This document shows positions 22,101-35,200 of a stretch of DNA of 64,000 bases, piece after piece (the stretch's first letter is position 1; each line of letters begins with the position of its first letter). The position numbers and the translations under genes were made by a program. The notes under the pieces are model-generated. The model was not told the DNA's origin, searched no databases, and worked only from the letters and a program-made list of their open reading frames with translations. The stretch comes from Paracyclopina nana (taxonomy: Eukaryota > Arthropoda > Copepoda > Cyclopoida > Cyclopettidae). Location: contig JAGUCH010000001.1 of the NCBI GenBank assembly GCA_019096065.1, forward strand, positions 10,106,001-10,170,000, in the 5' to 3' direction.

Positions 22101-22837
22101 ATTTTGGTTATGCTTTTTTTCGCAGGCGGCAACAGAAGCTTGATGAGTATAATGCCGAAGACATCAACGGGGACAACGAAGGACCCGGGTTCTACCCAGC
22201 CATGGCCGACTACAGTCTGCCATTCAGCATGGCCAACATCTGGAAAAAGAAGACTGAGGAACTGAGCAATTTCAACGCCATCGAGCATTTGGCTCTGATG
22301 CAGAAGATTGAGCAAATGCAAAAGTACAATGGCAGCGTGGTGTACAACGGCCCCCCCAGCCCTCCATCTCCTGCGGTGAGCAACGGCCACCACCACATCA
22401 CAGAAAGCCCCAAGAAGGCCAGCGCGAAGCCTAAAGGCCACCAGTCAACGCCAAGTCACGCGGCCAAGGAGAAAAAGTTTATTGGCACCGCCGCCGTCAA
22501 TCAAACTCCAGTTGCGGATTACGAAGGGCAAATCAAGAATGATCTTTGGCCCCTGGACTGCATCAAGTGCAACAGCCTCCTGGGTAACCTAGACAACTTC
22601 AACTTGCATATGAACGACCACTGGTCGGACGATAAGTGCTGCCCGGTCTGTGGCCTCCTCATCAACAGTAAAAGGTTCAACTTCAAGCAGCACCTCAAGA
22701 TCCACACCGGAGAAAAGCCGTTCACCTGCAATATTTGCAACAGGAGTTTCAGGCAAAAGGCCCATATGGTGAAGCACGTGACCACGCACAGGTCCATGCC
22801 CAACGGGGGCTCGTCGCTAGCTCTGGAGGCCAACTGA
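19154..22837 (+). CDS. C2H2 zinc-finger protein, 18 fingers
   Basis: Probable nuclear DNA- or RNA-binding protein. Exons 19154-20176, 20229-21848, 21902-22065 and 22126-22837 join in phase to 1,172 residues. The ATG is the first codon after the acceptor; no upstream in-frame ATG exists. I count eighteen C2H2 fingers: eight from the N-terminus to the first junction (the eighth, CPVCNQGF...H, is split by the intron), seven in exon 3 and three near the C-terminus (the last is CNICNRSF). TGEKP-type linkers are rare, so the fingers are mostly dispersed rather than one DNA-reading array. A poly-Asn run and an acidic EEEEGEEEED segment are present. The 60-nt third intron is open in frame, so retention would add 20 residues. 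The family member is not recognised, and no KRAB, ZAD or BTB domain is seen. Confidence 0.85.
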
Positions 22838-23096
22838 GACGACTGATAGGATGCTTCTTCCACATTCCAATAATACTCAATAGTCAAGACTCGAACCGGC
22901 ATTTTCTTGCATAATCTTTCTGGCATTTTTTGTATTATTTTTTGTAAAGACCTCTCCTCGTACAGTACCTATTCATAATACTTCTAAGTTTTGTTAATGG
23001 ATATTTTTTTGTTTCGTAGTTCGAGTTCTTCTTCTCTACTCATAGTTGTTTTGTTGCTACATACCCATATCCAGAAAAGGAATTGCAAAGAACATA

Positions 23097-23102
23097 AATA
23101 AA
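23097..23102 (+). terminator. Polyadenylation signal of the zinc-finger gene
   Basis: AATAAA about 260 nt after the stop. The convergent semaphorin coding region ends only 196 bp further on, at 23,298. Confidence 0.6.
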
Positions 23103-23297
23103 GCGCACAAATGATGTACAACTGGCGTTATTTTCTCTTGCCTAAATGATGCAGAGGAAAGTATTAGCAGCTAGCCTGTAACATACACCTTGGTTTAATT
23201 ATTCAGGAAATTACACAATATAATATGCGGTAAATACTATCGCAAGTCACAGCCATCAATATAGAATATTTGCAGATTGGAAAAGCTCTCCTCGAGA

Positions 23298-26200
23298 CTA
23301 GAGATAGATTCTTTTGACTTTGTGCTGCAGCGAGGCACACCGTGAAGTGGATCTCCCTTGTGGAGTAGTTGCATCACTCGACGCAGGCGATTGTGGTAAA
23401 CTGGCACTCTTCCTCTCTGGTCTGAGGACAGTCGAAATTAGCTTCGCCAAATCGGGCTAGAGTTGACCCCTGATATGTTTGCCCCTGGCCGTTTGCCCGG
23501 GTGAACTTTTTATGTTAGAAAGTCAAGTCATTTTAAGTAAGACACACCAAGTTACTTTAGGTTAGACTGCGTCTATGCTTTAGTGTAGACACCTTTTGGC
23601 ATAGTTGGATTTTGTTATAAAGTCAAGATATTTTCATTTAGACACCTTTTGGCATAGCACTTTTAGCATAGACTAATTTCATTGACTGATATACTTTATG
23701 ATACACCTTTTGGCACAGTACTCCTTGAGTAGACACAAATTAGTGACTAGTATGTTTTATGTCAGACACCTTTTGGTAGAGTACTTTTAGTTTAGACACA
23801 TTGAGACGTTTTATGTAGACAAATTGTATAATAAATAAAACAAGTAAATTTGAAATGAACTTTCAGCACCAATGGACTATAAAAACTGCCTAAAATAAGT
23901 CATTTTAGGGATAAGATATTGCCTCAATCCAATCAGCTTATTAAATTATTACTAAAAAAGCAGAAAAAATTTGATTGTTTGTTAGGTTAGGAGTCCGGTC
24001 AAAGAAGATTTTTTTTCTTGTGAAATTATTATATCATACAAATCATCAGGAATTAATCAAGTGAAAATATTGTGCTCAACCGTCTTGGAGGCAAAAGTCC
24101 AAGGGGCAACAGTCCAAGGGGCAAATAAATCCAGGGGCAAACATCTAAGGGGCAAAAATCCCAGGGGCAAACATATAAGGGGACAAATGGGTCTAAGAGA
24201 TAAATTCTTGGGGGCAAAAGTCTTAAGGGGCAAACATCCTAGGGGTAAATGGCTGCAGGGGGCAAACGGCTAGGGGCAAACTGCACGCCGCCCGTCAAAT
24301 ATGCGTTTACCTTTGATTCTCCAGGAAGGATGGGTTGAGGGATCTTGGCTCATGGCCACCATGAGACAGTTGGTGGCTTTGATGAAGTGGCAGCGATACG
24401 GGCTCATGGCTGCGAGCAACCTGCTCAAAATCGCTGCTCTTTTCGGTGCTGGAAGCAAATAAGGGCAACGTGACATATGATGTTGGCATGTACATCCGAA
24501 CGAAGCTTTTTTGCTTCACCTCGAGATTGTGGTGGTGACAGAATACTTGCGGCCATCCGGAGAGGCCAATTGACGCTGCTTGGAGCCCGAGTCAGCCTGA
24601 CCAGAGCACAGTCTGGTGACAAAGATGCCAAGAAAGAAGCCGACAAGGAGTGCCGCGAATGCGGTCAACACTATTGCGAGGGTTAGCGTTTCCTCGGGAA
24701 AGCCGGGATGCGAGGGTCCCGCATTGGCGCTAGCCTCTGAAAGGGCGGAAATTCAATTAGCAGGTCGGCCGGGGCCTTTGTTAGCCAGGTGTTCCAGTTA
24801 CCTATTTCGCCGACTTCGACGGCAAAATCTGGCTCTTCATAGAAAATGCTCAGCTCCTTTTCCTGCCTCTTCACCGGCACCAGGCTGTTTCGCACCTCGT
24901 CGAAAGGAGCTGAAAAGTAGTAATATTGGAATGCGCTCTGTTTGCAACTGACAACTAAACGCACCATCCTGGAAGACTCCCAATGCCAAATCAGTTTGGT
25001 TGTAGACATCCAAAAGATCGAGGAGCGCGACGTCTTCCGAAGGTGAATTTGGGCAGTGGCAGGAGCAGTTGGGACATTGGAAGGCGGGCAGCGTGGTTGT
25101 GGCGGCCTCCTCGGCCTCCGTGACGGCGGTCGTCGTTTTGCTCGTGGTGGCCTCTGCTGGGGTCTCGGGGGGGCAGCGCGCATCGAAGCCGGCGTGGACG
25201 TTGTGCAATTGCTCTCGGCTGTCACTGGCGAAGGCGTGGCAGGCGTGGCGTGCGGTGTCCCATGCGCAGTAGGGATCCTGGAGCGCGACGCAGGCGTGGC
25301 ACGATGCGGCCAAGTGACAGCGCTGCAGCGCAACCGCAGCCACTTCTCGCTCAGAGACCACGATCACTTGGCCGGACTCTCTCGCCACGAGCACGTTGCG
25401 GACGGCCACGTCGCGTCCGAACACCTAATGTGGGCCAACGTGGAATGACATGCGCATGCAACTATAAGCTATTTTTCGACCTGCAGCGACTCGATGACAA
25501 CGGGCGAGGCCTCGCGGGATGATGCAGTTGATGCGTTGATGAGCTTGAGCACTCTGCCGCGCGTTGTGCCCGCAAAAAGGACATCGTGGCGCGATTGCAC
25601 CCGCGGGTCCACCGCAATCACGGTCAACCGCTCCCCGAGGCTGGTTTTGATGTAGAGCGGCCTGCGGTGCGCACTGGCCACCGCCTCGTCCATCAGCACG
25701 TTCCTCTTGATGAAGTTGAGCCCCTCCTCGGTGGATTGCGAGCCGCAAAGGCCAGGCCGGGGCCGGGGCGGGTCGGCCACGGGCAGCCAGTTGGCGTTGA
25801 GGCTGGCCTGCCCCTTGAACGGCCCGTCGTTGAGGCTGTCAGCGATGGAGGTTTTGAAATGCTTGGAAAGGCTGATCGCGCTCGAATTACCTTTGGGCGA
25901 TGTCTTGGAGGGAGAAGGCGCAAATGGCACTACCGCTAATCGAGTTGTCCGGCGTCGTGAAGACGCCGTAGAAGAGATGGCCGTCCACGAGGTCGGACGT
26001 GGCCTGGACCTCGTCAAAGTAGAAGGGCCGGTCGCCGGGCACTGAGCAGTTGAGCCTCGTTTTGAGAAACGTGGTCCATTTGTCGCGGAACTTGCGGGGT
26101 CCGCCCCGGTCGGACTTGCAGACGCGAGCCACGCGGGAGTAGACGGCCTTCGCGAACACATAAGAATTATGCTACATCAGAGGCGAGGCATGCATGCACC

Positions 26201-29200
26201 TACCTTGCCGCAATTCATGAACTCCAGTGCGGACTCGCGGAAGACAAAGTAGACGTGGTCCTCGTCCTCCAGCGAGCTCACAAAGTGCGGCTCGTTCAGA
26301 TGCTTGAGGTCGTACTGCTCCGTCCGCAGCCCATTTTTGATCACCAGCGCATCGGTTGCCGAGAAATCGGCCACAGTGCCAGCGTACAGCTCGCCATCTG
26401 CGCAGCCCAAAACGGGGCCGTGAGAATTAACGCGCAATTGCAGCCATTGTCAAAGCCTTACCCGCATATATGGAGGTCGAGTTGTGCCTCGGGTCGTAGG
26501 GGCAGAAACCACGGCCGGAGAACTCGCGGGCCACGCGAGGATGAGTCACCTCGTAGTGGCGGCACAAGGGGTTGTACGCGTTGGTGCCGCACACAAGCAG
26601 CTCATCTTGCAGACGCACCAAAACTCGGATGTAGTTTTGACAATCGTCCTGCATTCACAGAGTCACATTTCAAGCCAAGAAGCCGTTTCTCGCGCCTAGC
26701 TCGTACTAGGCGCATCAAGTCGTGCCTGATTGCGGCCATTAGAGCCTTAGCAAGTTCCCATTTTACGAGCACGAGGCAATCTTTCGTAGGCCTTGAACTA
26801 AAACTACTGCTGGACACATACCTTAGTCTGCAAAAAGCAGGGCCATACAATTATGCCCTTAAAAGTGAGCTGTGAAGCAAAGTACCATATTCAATTCTAA
26901 CAAGTGCTGGCTCGCGCGAAGCAAATTGAGCAAAGGCTACGGGCAAATACATAGGCTTAATTTGCGATTTGCTTTTTCGGGGATTGCCATTCTGAAATAT
27001 TCTACCTCAAGCTTCCCTTTGAGCAGGCACAGCTCACGGTCCTCGGGCTCGGGATGCCAACTGATTCGCTGAAATGAATAGAGAGATCATAATTGGTAGT
27101 TCGTCGCCTGACCAATTCACTTTCATGAGACTTCTATGAAAATAGAGGCCCGGTTCCAACAAGCAAAATCAGCATAGTCAAGAGACGTAACTTGACTTTT
27201 TAGCATTGTCAGGTCACGGCTAGCTCGCGCGCTCAGCTCGACCTGACTTAACTGGTTTACCGTTCTGCACTATGCTGATATCCCGTGTTGGAACCGGGCT
27301 AGAGGTGAGGTTGGCTCATTAAAAAGTTTACGTGCAAAACGAGTTCGGGCCATACTATCGTAATGGGAGTTGACCAGCAGCAGGAGGGGAAATTTCATGT
27401 AGCATGCCCTTGAAAATACGCTATTCTTTTCAAAATGGAGTCCCTACATAATTGCCCTGTTCATCTACTCTTCTTTTTCCCAACTTTCTTGTCTTACCCT
27501 ACGAAAAAAGTTGTCGTAGCTCCGCGAGTTTCTACTAGCTCATTTAGCTGTCGTAATTTTCAAGAGCCGGTGTTATGTTGTCGATGCCTCTAGGATTGAC
27601 TAAACTAATGCAACTTTAGAAAGAATACCCCCTAATCAGGGCCATCTCTATCGAGCAATCCTGACGGAAAAATTTTACTTCTGAATCACGAAACTATTGT
27701 AGTTATTTTGTCCTCCAGTAGGGGGCGCTTCAGTTGTCCTAGTACATAAAAAGAGCGCGAAATTCAAATTCAAGAACTGGATAAACCAGTGTGAGAGTGA
27801 GCGCTCACTCTTGCTCGCTTCACATGCCTGAAAGTGTTACCAGCCTTTTACCAAATTTATTTCGTCAAAGAATAAATTATGGCTGTTTTTATGTGATCTT
27901 GGGGATAATTTTGAAACCATGTACTTTAACTCAAAGAAAATTCCACAGATTTATATAGAAATTTTGTCCTGCACCCTACCATAGTACAGTCCGATGATGT
28001 GCTATAGTAAAGCTGCGCATAGAGCTCACCTTATACTATAGATCATCTTGCCCCTAATGAGAGACCTAGCAGAATTTTTTAGTTGGCCTAAGCAGGCCGG
28101 CTTTACTTGCTGTAAGACTCGTTCTTACGTTAGGACAGACTAAAACAACGTAAGTTTCGAAGGTTAGTGCTTAAACAAAGGCAAAACAAAGTTAGTTTAG
28201 TCAACCCTAGATTGCAAGCGCTTAACTTGACCAACTCAGTTACCCATTTCGTACGCTAACGACTGGTCTTACGCTCACTAAAGGCAATTTTAGCCGCTAT
28301 AGAATAACGACAAATTTTTGTAAGACTCCTGAAGCTATGACTGAAATAGTCGTTGTAGATGAACAGGGCAGAAGAAACAGAGCCGGTAGTTCCACTAACA
28401 AAAAAAGTGTAGTACAGTAAGGGAAACCAACAATTGAGCGTGTGAGGTAGCTGTGATATGACTACTATGCTAATTTTGTAACACAAGTCAAGATGATCTA
28501 AACAATGCTTCAGCTTCGAATTTGAACCAAATTGTCGAAAATAGTTAAATTCCATCAACTTACGTTGGCCACGTTTTCCTTGAGATTGGGCAAGCTCAAA
28601 TTGTAGATTATGTTTCGAGCTCCGATTAAGAGCGAGCCTCCATCCTTTCTCAGGAGCTTAAAGAAGTCGGTGTGGGTGTTATTGCCATGAAATCTATGAA
28701 CAGCTGAAACATCAAAAAAAAATTAAAATATTTTCAAAAGTGCCATGAAAAAGATTAGATACTGCTACCACGCGTAGCGGAACAGCAGCAAATAAGATAA
28801 CCGGGCTCATCTCAAATTCCTTACGATAATGCACACCGAACGCCTTACGAAAAGGAGAAAAATTGTCTTATGACAAACACAAAAGTAAACTTCTGCTGAT
28901 GCTAACACTTTGGAAAAAACGGGTCAGTTTTAAGACTATTTAGAAGTAAACACTCAAGTTTATTTCAATTTCAATGCCAAACTGGTCACTTCTGAATCAA
29001 ATTGTTTCACACAAATTCATTTGAACCAGCTAAAAAAATGCAGAGTTATTACAAATAAGATACAGCTGAAATAATAAAAAAAATTTCGGAATTTTGCCCT
29101 AAATTTGTTAACTCGATTCCTGGTTCAACTAGTTGAGAAGCCCTTCTTAATTAAGGGCGTTCTCATATCGCAGTTTGGTCTAACCCAAACTGATTTTAGT

Positions 29201-32200
29201 TCAACCACACTGATTCTGGTTAAACTTAACACTACAGGAATGCTGACTTTTGTCCGGACCAAAGTCAGTTTGGTCTAACCAGTATCAGTTTTGGTTTAAC
29301 AAAATGCGATATGAGAACGCCCTTAAGTGGTTTGATAGCAAAACTCCGTTGCCTTATGACAATATTTTACTTTCCGAAAAGCTACTTTGCACATGAACGG
29401 GATATAAATGACCAAAAAAACAGTAATTAATTGAATCAGAATGCAATTTGGCTTGTTTTAAAACATCTCCGATTGATCATGCGGAACAAACATACCACCT
29501 ATAAGTTAAAGAAGTTTCTGACTTGAGTTGTTGGCTCAAATTTGAATTTTACGCTTAAATGAGCTGTAATCAAGCCAAATTGAGTTTAATAATTTGCAAA
29601 AGTTGAGACAGTGTGGTTCTAGCTGACTGGTCGCTCTTATTTTCGGCATCAGAATAAATTAAGAAGCAAGCTGAAAAATCATTTTGCGATTGTTGTATAT
29701 ACAACTACATGTAGGCCAGCTTTTCTCCTTTACTTAAAAGGTACGGTGTTATCATCTTAGCTTTGTGCATGAACTGGGCGTACATACTAGAAGACTTTTC
29801 TGGAAACCAAAAGATGATTAGACAACCTATTTTCCATTCAAAGTGACCCAAAGTAATAATGCGTGTTTCACATTCTTTTCTGAAATATTGGATGGATTTT
29901 TTAACTAGCTCTCACACATGCAGCCGGCTGAATTCAATAAAAAAACATTTTTTCGACAATAATTATTGTGGTATCCAATGTGGCCATATCCCGGTTCCAA
30001 CAACAAGTACAATTAACCAGTATAGTATGGTGCAGCTGAGCGCGCGAGCTTGCACGGACCAAACTAGGCCGTTCTCATATTGCCGGAAAAAGCTAAGCTA
30101 AGGTAAAAGTAGCTAAGCAAACGCTCAACATTTCAGGCAAAGCACCTGCTTTTTGTCAATGTTGAGCGAAATAACCGGTTTTCGTTGCATAATTTTTACC
30201 TTAGCTTAGCGATTTTTACCTTAGCTTAGCTTTTTCCGCCAATAGGGCGGTCTCATATTCGTCAATTGGGCAAGGTAGGTGGACTCACCTTCCCACCTAC
30301 CTAGGGTAGGTAGGTGAGGGTAGGCAGGTGAGGGTAGGCAGGTGGGTAGGTGGGTAACCTGGTAGCTTAGTGAACCAGTTAGTGCAGGCAATTTAAGTCA
30401 ATTTTTTAAGCATAACAAAAAGCTGCTTCTACACAAAATGTCCTCTCGTGATTTCTGAGTCAAATTGACTTAACTTGCCTGCATACTAACTGGTTCACTA
30501 AGCTACTAGGTTACCCACCTACCCACCTGCCTACCCTCACCTGCCTACCCTCACCTACCTACCCTAGGTAGGTGGGAAGGTGAGTCCACCTACCTTGCCC
30601 AATTGACGAATATGAGACCGCCCTAATATGAGAACGGCCTAATAACTATAAATAGCTGCTAGTTAAATACGTTTTATGTTATGAGCTATTTAAATAGCGT
30701 GACTATACAAAACTTTCGAAAGACTAAGCCATAATGTTGGCTTTTATGGCGCTACCAGATAAAAACTTTTGTCATCATGCAATGAGTGATTTGGGCTGTT
30801 CTATGAAAAACTGGCAACTTTTACAAGCTTTTAGAGCGTAGCCTAAAAATATTTTTTTCCACTTTTCCGTCAAAGCGTCATGCGTAAACAGCTGTACTAT
30901 CTTACAGTGGCGCCATCTAGCATGATAAATTTTAAAAACAGCTATAATTTTGCCGAATCTACTAGCTCCAAATAGTGACAAGATTGCATAGGTCTGCTGT
31001 CAAAGTATCTGTTATGGATTGATGCAATGGCCTGAATGACAGGTTAATTGCCGAGGCCGCTGGACAATTAAAACCTCTGCTATAGCCCGGTTCCAACAAC
31101 AAAATAAGTATAGTATAAGTACGATTAACCAGTATAGCCACATTGACTTGAAGAAGGTCCTAACCCAAACGCTTAACAACACCCAAAAAATATACATTTT
31201 CTGAAAGCTTATGTTCTTAGGGCTCATTTGGTAGCAATTTAAAAATCCTGGCCTATGGCTTCCCATAACATAAAATTTTCAAAAACGTCTAGCACCTACA
31301 GTTTATTATTTTATGAGATTATTAATAACCCCTTCTTACAAAAGGAGATCTAACTTTTCTTATTTCATAAGCAAGTCTGTAAAATGCACCCAAAATGAGA
31401 TATTTGTTGCCAAACTTATTAAGCAAAATTAATCAAGGTGGCAGTTATCAACTTTTAGCATAGCTATATCTCCGTTTCTGTTCATCCTAGCCATTTTACA
31501 ATGCAGTAACTTAAGTTTTATTTTTGAATTTTAGTGGGGGTCATTGAAGCTAACTATCCCCAAAAAATGAGCCGTTTTTGCGCATAACGTTTTTAAAAAT
31601 TTTATATTTTTGGAAGCTATAGGCCAGGATTTTTATTTTATCACCAAATGAACCCTTTGGACATAAGCTTTCAGAAAATATATAATTTTTGGGTGTTGTA
31701 AGTAGTTTGGGTTAGGTCAATGTGATAGTATGGTACAGCTGAGCGCGCGAGCTGGCAGGCACCATACTATACTTATAAGTATAAGTAAGGTGTCCATACT
31801 GTATTGATTTTCATTGTTGGAACCGGGCTTATTAGTAGCAGGAAAGGAGCCTATTATTGGCTCATTATCTTCCGCGTCTTTGATCGTAGCATGGTTGCGG
31901 TTGTTATCAGTTCTTATTTACTGACGAGGTTGCGATGTCAGTAAATAAGAAGCGATCACAACCGTGAGCATGTTACGATCAAAGACACGGAAGATAATGA
32001 GCCATTATAATGCCGAAAAGGATTTTTTATTAGTTTGGCTTCTCCGACTTTGCAGCTCCTTTTAAGCGGAAAGTGGACTCAGATGACGGAGTGAAAAGGA
32101 TCGGGCCTGCACAATGTTCGAAATAGATGATTCATTCCATATTCGATCAATCCCCTATTGCAAGTTTTCCTTTTACTGGAATTGAAATGAAGAAATGCGA

Positions 32201-35200
32201 GCGTGGCTTTTTGCGTTAACCTTGGCCGATGCTTGAGGTGTTAATGTAGTATCGCACACGATGCTATGTTTTCAAAAGGCACTCTTTAAAGCCAAAACCC
32301 CGGGGCCACTCAAATTCATTGTCCTTTGCCAGTGGCATCTGGACATCTTGCATAAAAATGGTACTACATACTAGCTTTACGCAAGCTCTACAATAAGTCC
32401 GCTTCCAACAAGGAATATCAGCATAGCATTAACTTGGTTTGAGCAGAGAATTAAGCATGGCTTGTAATCCGTGCGTTAGACTGGTGAGACTGTCGTCCCA
32501 GTGTAGAGCGCTTTGGAGGGCAAAAGGAGTGGTCGCATACCTGACCAAGTAGTAAAAAAGACCTCGAGCCACATGCACAAATCAGCGTCGCAGAGGTGTT
32601 CCTAATTTCAGGGAGGTGATCCACAGTGTGCAATGCGCTAGATCGCAGATATTGATCCAGCACGCTTCCTAGGACAGTAGTTCAGCATGGTATAATACGG
32701 TGAACCAGTTAAGTCAGGTCGAGGTGAGCGCGCGAGCTAGCTGTGACCTGACTATGCTAAAAAGTCTAGTTACGTCTCCTGATTATGCTGATTTTCCTTG
32801 GTGGAACTGGGCTAGTCCTTAAATAGCCCATAAAGTGGCAATTGGCACTCGCACCCGCAATTCTAGTCGGTCCAAAGCAATATCCACGCCTTGAAGACGT
32901 TATTGTTCCTTAAAAAGATGGGTACCAGTACTTTGATCTAAAAAGGGGTCCGTTTTAATATCTACATGTTAATGTCTACTGGCGTCTGTTTTACGATCTA
33001 CTGGCGTCGTTTTAAGGTCTAAGTTGTTTTTTTGGTAACATTTTTACCTGCACTGAGTCAGGAAATATCAAGGTTGCAAAGACAAAAACCAATAATTTCC
33101 GAGCTGTAGATACTAAAACGAAACGAATCCTAAAACTAGTATTTTGCTCTAAAAGTCATTTAGACCTTAAAACAGACGCCAATAGATATTAAAACAGACG
33201 CCAATAGATCTTAAAACTCAGGTATAAAATGGTCTCTAGCCACTCCGCGCTAGATCTTAAAAAGGACGCCGTAGATCGTAAAACGTAAACAACATGTAGT
33301 CCTTAAAACGTAGATCAAAGTACGGTTTCCCAAAAAGATTGCAGATAAACTAGTGCGTTCGCAGATAATCAATCGCTTCCATTTGGCTTGTGGTTACTGC
33401 ATACTGAGGAAAATAACGACCGTTCAATTGGCAAGCTATCATCGCATGGATGCATCATCAAATTCTTAGCCCAGTTCCAACAAGGGAAATCAGCATAGTC
33501 AAGAGATGTAACTTGACTTTTTAGCATAGTCAGGTCACAGCTAGCTCGCGCGCTCAGCTCAACCTGACTTGACTGGTTTACCGTACTATACTAGCCCGGT
33601 TCCAACACGGGATATCAGCATAGTGCAGTACGGTAAACCAGTTAAGTCAGGTCGAGCTGAGCGCGCGAGCTAGCTGTGACCTGACTATGCTGAAAAGTCA
33701 AGTTACGTCTCCTGACTATGCTGATTTTCCTTGTTGGAACCGGGCTACTATGCTGATATCCCGTGTTGGAACCGGGCTCTTATCTAGACAAGATTTTCAA
33801 ACAGCCAATTTGCAGATGATTAAAATATCGCCCATATGTTCACAAATTATGTACCTATCCCTCTTTTTTAAAGTAGGCAATCTCGAACGAAGGCAACGAA
33901 TCGCAAATGTGTAACCTAAGCCCAGTTCCTACAAGGAATATCAGCATAAGCCCGGTTCCAACAAGAAAGCAATAATCAGGAGACATTGGCTCATTATCTT
34001 CCGCGTCTTTGATCGTGACTTGGTTACGGTTGTTATCGCTTCTTATTTACTGACATCGCAACCTCGTCAGTAAATAAGAACCGATAACAACCGCAACCAT
34101 GCTACTATCAAAGACGCGGAAGATAATGAGCCCCTATCTTCCGCGTCTTTGATCGTAGCATGGTTGCGGTTGTTATCGGTTCTTATTTACTGACGAGGTT
34201 GCGATGTCAGTAAATAAGAAGCGATAACAACCGTAACCAAGCCACGATCAAAGACGCGGAAGATAATGAACCATGACTAGACTTTTTAGCATAGTCAGGT
34301 CACAGCTAGCTCGCGCGCTCAGCTCGACCTGGCTTATGCTGATTTTCCTTGTTGGAACCGGGCGTATGTGCCGATTTTCCGGTTTGGGCTGTTAAAAAGT
34401 TGGCCACCGGCTTAAAAGCTGAAAAATCTTTATTTACAATAAAAAAAATTACCACCATCATTGATGGTGAAAGTAGAACATGAAAAAATTGACCATTCAC
34501 TGTACGCGAGCTAGTATTGCCCTAGAGGCGTTAACCACTGAGGGGGGGGGGGGGGCAAACAAGACAGAAACTTGGCCTTTTCCCATGGAAAAGATTGCAC
34601 ATTGAAGAAGCATGAGGATTAGCCTCGATTTGACTTCAGCTTATACATGTATAATTCATTTATTTGTGGCTGATTCAGTCTGATTCTATTTCAGCTTGAA
34701 ATCATGTCTGCCTCAACTTATAATTGGCCTATTTGAAAACTAAAAAAAATATTAAAAGTAACTTGAACTATTGGCAAGGGGGTATTAGGTCATGGTGTAG
34801 ATAATCGATTGTCAGACAAAATAATTAATGATATTCCAGAGTTTCATGAGCTGAGTCCAGAGGGGGGCTCTAAAAAAGTATCCTACTAAGCCATCATGCC
34901 TCGAAAAGAGTCTGGTCATTACAGCTAAGTAGAAACTCATTTATTTCCAAACAAAGTGAAATTGTGGCAGCAGGCTAAGCATGAAGTGGCTACTTTCATT
35001 TGTCCCCGGGCCTTTTAAAATAGTCTTGAAGCTAAATGCAGAATGTTCCAATAACATTATTGGCAAGACTCCTTACATTATCTTTTCGCGTCTCGTGAGG
35101 GTTACATCGAGCCACAATTAAAGCAAATTGCGATTGGACAGTAAGGGCCTGTTCACCTGCTTATTGTGGCTGCTATTTTGGCAAAATATCGGAGTGAATT

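Larger units (their letters stand above)
23422..24310 (-). other. Semaphorin last intron, 889 nt, satellite-rich
   Basis: Holds the inverted GTGTCTAA satellite (23,512-23,826) and the GGGGCAAA minisatellite (about 24,085-24,290). Splicing it out keeps phase 2 and restores a 42-codon C-terminal exon. Confidence 0.8.

Noticed and set aside
25887..25891. A 29-nt intron after semaphorin exon 6 (acceptor CCTTTCCAAG)
   Set aside because: The next acceptor, GCTGACAG, gives a 55-nt intron of normal size and the same phase, and yields the expected SLNDGPFKGQ sequence.
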